DNA of 64,000 nucleotides from positions 1 through 64,000 of the forward strand of contig NZ_WWJX01000161.1 in NCBI RefSeq assembly GCF_009865215.1, read 5' to 3'. A program made the translations under genes and the position numbers. Below the pieces are notes generated by a model. The model was given only the letters and a program-made list of their open reading frames with translations. It searched no databases and was not told the DNA's origin. Each line of letters opens with the position of its first letter. The first letter of the stretch is position 1. The stretch comes from Streptomyces sp. SID3343. Its GTDB lineage: Bacteria; Actinomycetota; Actinomycetes; Streptomycetales; Streptomycetaceae. Shown one piece after another: positions 61,431-64,000 of the stretch.

Positions 61431-62828
61431 GTGCAGATCACCCCCCCAGTCGAAGCACAGGTCGCTCGTTTCGTGGTCGAGTCGGACTACGACTGCCTTC
61501 CGCCCGAGGCCGTACAGGGCGCGCGGCGCCTGATGCAGGACCAGTTGGCCGTGCAGATCGGCTGCGCGACCCTGCCGTGGAGCCGGACCGTGTTGGGACT
61601 GACCCGAAACCGCCAGGTACCCGGCGTGTCCCACGTGGCCCTGACCGGCGACATGATGAGCGCCGCGGACGCGGCGTTCGTCAACGCGACCTTCGGCCAC
61701 GGCTTCGAGTACGACGACGCCCACCGCGCCAGCTCCAGCCACCCCGGGAGCTGCGTGGTCTCCACGGCCCTCGCGGTGGGCGAGGAAATCGGCGCCACGA
61801 TGCGGGAAGTGCTGCTCGGCATCATCGTGGGCTACGAGGTCTACACCCGGATCGGTGTGCTCGCCGCGCCGCAACTCCTGGAACGTGGATTCCACCCGCA
61901 TGCGGTCCTGTCGAGTTTCGGCGCCGCCGCGGTGGTCGCCAAGATGCGCGGCTTCGACCGCGAGCGCACCACCCACGCCCTGGCCGTCGCGCTGAGCCAC
62001 TGCGCGGGAACCACCGAGTACACCTCCTCGGGCGGTTCCGTGAAGCGGGTGCACGCGGGCATCGGCACGCGCAACGGCATCCGCGCGGCCGAGATGGCCG
62101 AGGCGGGCGTCACCGGCCCCCTGGCCTACCTCACGGGATCGAAGGGCTTCTTCCCCACCTTCGTCGGGCGCGAGATCGACGCGCCCGCCGCTGCCACCGC
62201 GTTCTCCCCGGACGCTCCGTTCCAGATCACGCGGATCTGGATCAAGCCCTACTGCTGCTGCGGCATCAACCACGCCTACATCGACGGCGCACGGCAACTC
62301 GCGGACCGCCTCGAACTCATCGAGAGCATCGAGCTGGGCATCCAGACCGGCGGCAACGTCATCGTCGGCACCCGCAACGTCAACGCCTACACACCCGAGA
62401 GCATCGAGAACCTGCAGTACAGCCTGCCGTTCCAGTTCGCCCTGTCGCTCCTCGGCCGAGGCAACGGTTTCGTCACGCACCGGGCCTACCTGGACGGCGA
62501 ACTCGACCTGTCCGAGGGCAGCGAGATCGCGGAGCTCGCGCACCGGGTCCGCATCACGCCCAAGCCCGAGCTGGACACCGCGTACGCCGGCAAGTGGGTC
62601 GGGGACATCACCGTCACCTACCGCGACGGTTCGAGCGAGAGCGTCTTCGTCGACAGCCCCGTCGGCACCGCCGAGAACCCGATGTCGCAGGCCGACCTCG
62701 ACGCCAAGTTCCGCGACCTGACCGTGGCGAGCATGGGCTCGGAACAGAGCGAGGAACTGCTCCGGGCCATCGTCGGCGGGGACCCGGACATGCCCGCCGC
62801 GACCATGGCCAAGCTCCTCGTGGTCTGA
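61431..62828 (+). CDS. MmgE/PrpD-family protein 2
   Basis: The 465-residue protein keeps the active-site region better than its relative at 55204: NATFGHGFEYDDAHRASSSHPG, followed by CVVSTALAVGEE, VGYEVYTRIG, GFHPHAVLSSFGAAA and KPYCCCGINHAYIDGA. The H--EYDD-H and SSHPG elements match those of 2-methylcitrate dehydratase and cis-aconitate decarboxylase. GTG 61431 follows GAGG. It is followed by an aldehyde dehydrogenase. A dehydratase or decarboxylase for a C5-C7 tricarboxylate or related acid is the family-level guess. Confidence 0.87.
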   Translation: MQITPPVEAQVARFVVESDYDCLPPEAVQGARRLMQDQLAVQIGCATLPWSRTVLGLTRNRQVPGVSHVALTGDMMSAADAAFVNATFGHGFEYDDAHRASSSHPGSCVVSTALAVGEEIGATMREVLLGIIVGYEVYTRIGVLAAPQLLERGFHPHAVLSSFGAAAVVAKMRGFDRERTTHALAVALSHCAGTTEYTSSGGSVKRVHAGIGTRNGIRAAEMAEAGVTGPLAYLTGSKGFFPTFVGREIDAPAAATAFSPDAPFQITRIWIKPYCCCGINHAYIDGARQLADRLELIESIELGIQTGGNVIVGTRNVNAYTPESIENLQYSLPFQFALSLLGRGNGFVTHRAYLDGELDLSEGSEIAELAHRVRITPKPELDTAYAGKWVGDITVTYRDGSSESVFVDSPVGTAENPMSQADLDAKFRDLTVASMGSEQSEELLRAIVGGDPDMPAATMAKLLVV

Positions 62829-62902
62829 AAACCGCCGGCCCTTCCGAGCCTTCTTCGCACGGAACCCCCCGCATATACGACGAACCAGAAAGAGGAATGC
62901 AC

Positions 62903-64000
62903 ATGTTCGCTGCGTCGGAGACCACCTCGCTGCTCCCGGAGTTCGTCACGGGTCCCAAGAAGCTCCTGATCGGCGGAAAATGGGTCGAAGCCGCCTCCGG
63001 CAAGCAGATCGACGTGGTCAATCCGGCGACCGGCCGGACGCTCGGCACGATCGCCCAGGGCGACGCGTCCGACATCGACCGGGCGGTCGCAGCCGCCAGG
63101 CGTGCCTTCGAGGGCGAGTGGAGCCGCTGGACGCCGCATCAGCGCCGCATGCTCCTGCTGAAGATCCACGACGTCGTCCTCGACCACTTCGACGAACTCG
63201 CCCTGATCGAGACGCTGGACATGGGCGCGCCCCTGGCCAGGACGAAGGGCCTCGCCGGGTGGACCTCGCAGGTCCTGCAGTTCTTCGCCTCGCAGTGCGA
63301 CGCCGGTGGCACGGCGACACCGCCGAACTCGCTTCCCGGCAACTTCCTGACCCTGCGGCACCAGGCCCCGGTCGGCGTGGTGGGCGGCATCATCCCCTGG
63401 AACGGCCCGTTGATCGGCCTCTGGTGGATCTTCGGTCCGGCGCTGGCCACCGGTTGTACCGCGGTTCTCAAACCGGCCGAGGACGCCTCCCTTTCGGTGC
63501 TGCGCGTCGCCGAGCTGCTGACCGAGGCCGGTGTACCCGACGGCGTCGTCAACGTCGTGACCGGGTACGGCACCGACGCGGGCCAGGCCCTGGCGGAGCA
63601 CAAGGACGTCGACCGCCTGGCGTTCACCGGCTCCGTCGGCACGGCGCGGGCGATCGTCAAGGCATCGGCCGGCAACCTCAAGCGTCTGCAGCTCGAACTC
63701 GGTGGCAAGTCGCCCGACATCGTCTTCGCCGACGCCGACCTCGACAAGGCCGTGCCCGGCGCCGCCATGGGCGTCTACACCAACAGCGGCCAGGTATGCG
63801 TCGCCGGGACTCGGATCCTCGTACAGCGGTCCGTGCACGACGAGTTCGTCGAGCGCATGCGGGAGTTCACCAAGACGATTCGGGTGGGGGACGGCCTCGA
63901 CCCGCACACCCAGCTCGGCCCCTTGGTCTCGCAGCGCCAGCTCGAAAGAGTCATGCACTACATCGACGTGGGTGGCGGCGAGGCCCGACTGGCCGGCGGC
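62903..64000 (+). CDS. Aldehyde dehydrogenase family protein 3, cut by window edge
   Basis: The first 366 residues are present. It shows LLIGGKWVEAASGKQIDVVNPAT, PWNGPLIGLWWIFGPALATGCTAVLKPAED, FTGSVGTARAIVK, the base ELGGKSPDIVFADADL, and the nucleophile NSGQVCVAGTRI. It resembles betaine/phenylacetaldehyde-type dehydrogenases. ATG 62903 follows AGAGGA at 6-7 bases; an in-frame ATG at 62897 is too close to it. The C-terminal third lies outside the window. Confidence 0.93.
   Translation, partial: MFAASETTSLLPEFVTGPKKLLIGGKWVEAASGKQIDVVNPATGRTLGTIAQGDASDIDRAVAAARRAFEGEWSRWTPHQRRMLLLKIHDVVLDHFDELALIETLDMGAPLARTKGLAGWTSQVLQFFASQCDAGGTATPPNSLPGNFLTLRHQAPVGVVGGIIPWNGPLIGLWWIFGPALATGCTAVLKPAEDASLSVLRVAELLTEAGVPDGVVNVVTGYGTDAGQALAEHKDVDRLAFTGSVGTARAIVKASAGNLKRLQLELGGKSPDIVFADADLDKAVPGAAMGVYTNSGQVCVAGTRILVQRSVHDEFVERMREFTKTIRVGDGLDPHTQLGPLVSQRQLERVMHYIDVGGGEARLAGG

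Noticed and set aside
1-64000. tRNA, rRNA, CRISPR arrays and intact insertion sequences
   Set aside because: I looked for cloverleaf-like segments, long spaced repeats and transposase motifs and found none beyond the two integrase fragments.

Overview
The window is very GC-rich with strong third-position GC bias, Shine-Dalgarno-led ATG/GTG starts, and families typical of Streptomyces and its relatives: a DevS/DevR pair, a CHAT/CATRA system, actinobacterial acyl-CoA dehydrogenases and an EtfD-type iron-sulfur protein. I read it as a Streptomycetales-type actinomycete chromosome; genus not resolved. No rRNA, tRNA or CRISPR was seen.

Region 1 (1-14.1 kb) is a hypoxia/dormancy-type block. It holds a DevS-like GAF histidine kinase and a DevR-like regulator, two universal stress proteins, a DoxX membrane protein, a small FMN-binding flavoprotein, acetate kinase (with an apparent one-base frameshift) and phosphoketolase. 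A 14-bp inverted repeat, GGGCC-N4-GGCCC, lies in front of most of these genes and is probably the DevR/OsdR operator. A glycine-rich secreted protein, a TAP-like hydrolase and a truncated peptidase-like protein share the area.

Region 2 (14.3-25.6 kb) is accessory. It holds a three-gene CATRA/CHAT conflict system, an AraC regulator, a small secreted protein, a frameshifted FAD monooxygenase, an oxidoreductase/HxlR pair, two decayed integrase fragments and, between those fragments, a compact protein with clear similarity to eukaryotic RhoGDI.

Region 3 (25.9-64 kb) begins with a secreted beta-propeller/PKD protein and becomes a large catabolic supercluster. It contains three aldehyde dehydrogenases, three acyl-CoA dehydrogenases, ETF beta/alpha with EtfD, three CaiB/BaiF-family enzymes, a fused family I CoA-transferase, two CitE-like lyases, two MaoC hydratases, a mesaconyl-C4-CoA hydratase-like protein, two MmgE/PrpD proteins, an enoyl-CoA hydratase-like protein, a thiolase, an SDR, an acyl-CoA ligase, two GntR/FCD repressors and two Fis-type activators. 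Genes at 34.7-42.8 kb read as a C5-dicarboxyl-CoA route: acyl-CoA ligase, racemase, dehydrogenase, MaoC hydratase, mesaconyl-CoA C1-C4 CoA transferase, mesaconyl-C4-CoA hydratase and a citramalyl-CoA-type lyase. With the second lyase this would link methylsuccinyl/mesaconyl-CoA to acetyl-CoA + pyruvate, or propionyl-CoA + glyoxylate, with electrons passing through ETF and EtfD to the quinone pool. An AT-rich motif near GGAATATATTATATGT recurs before several of these transcription units and is a candidate operator.
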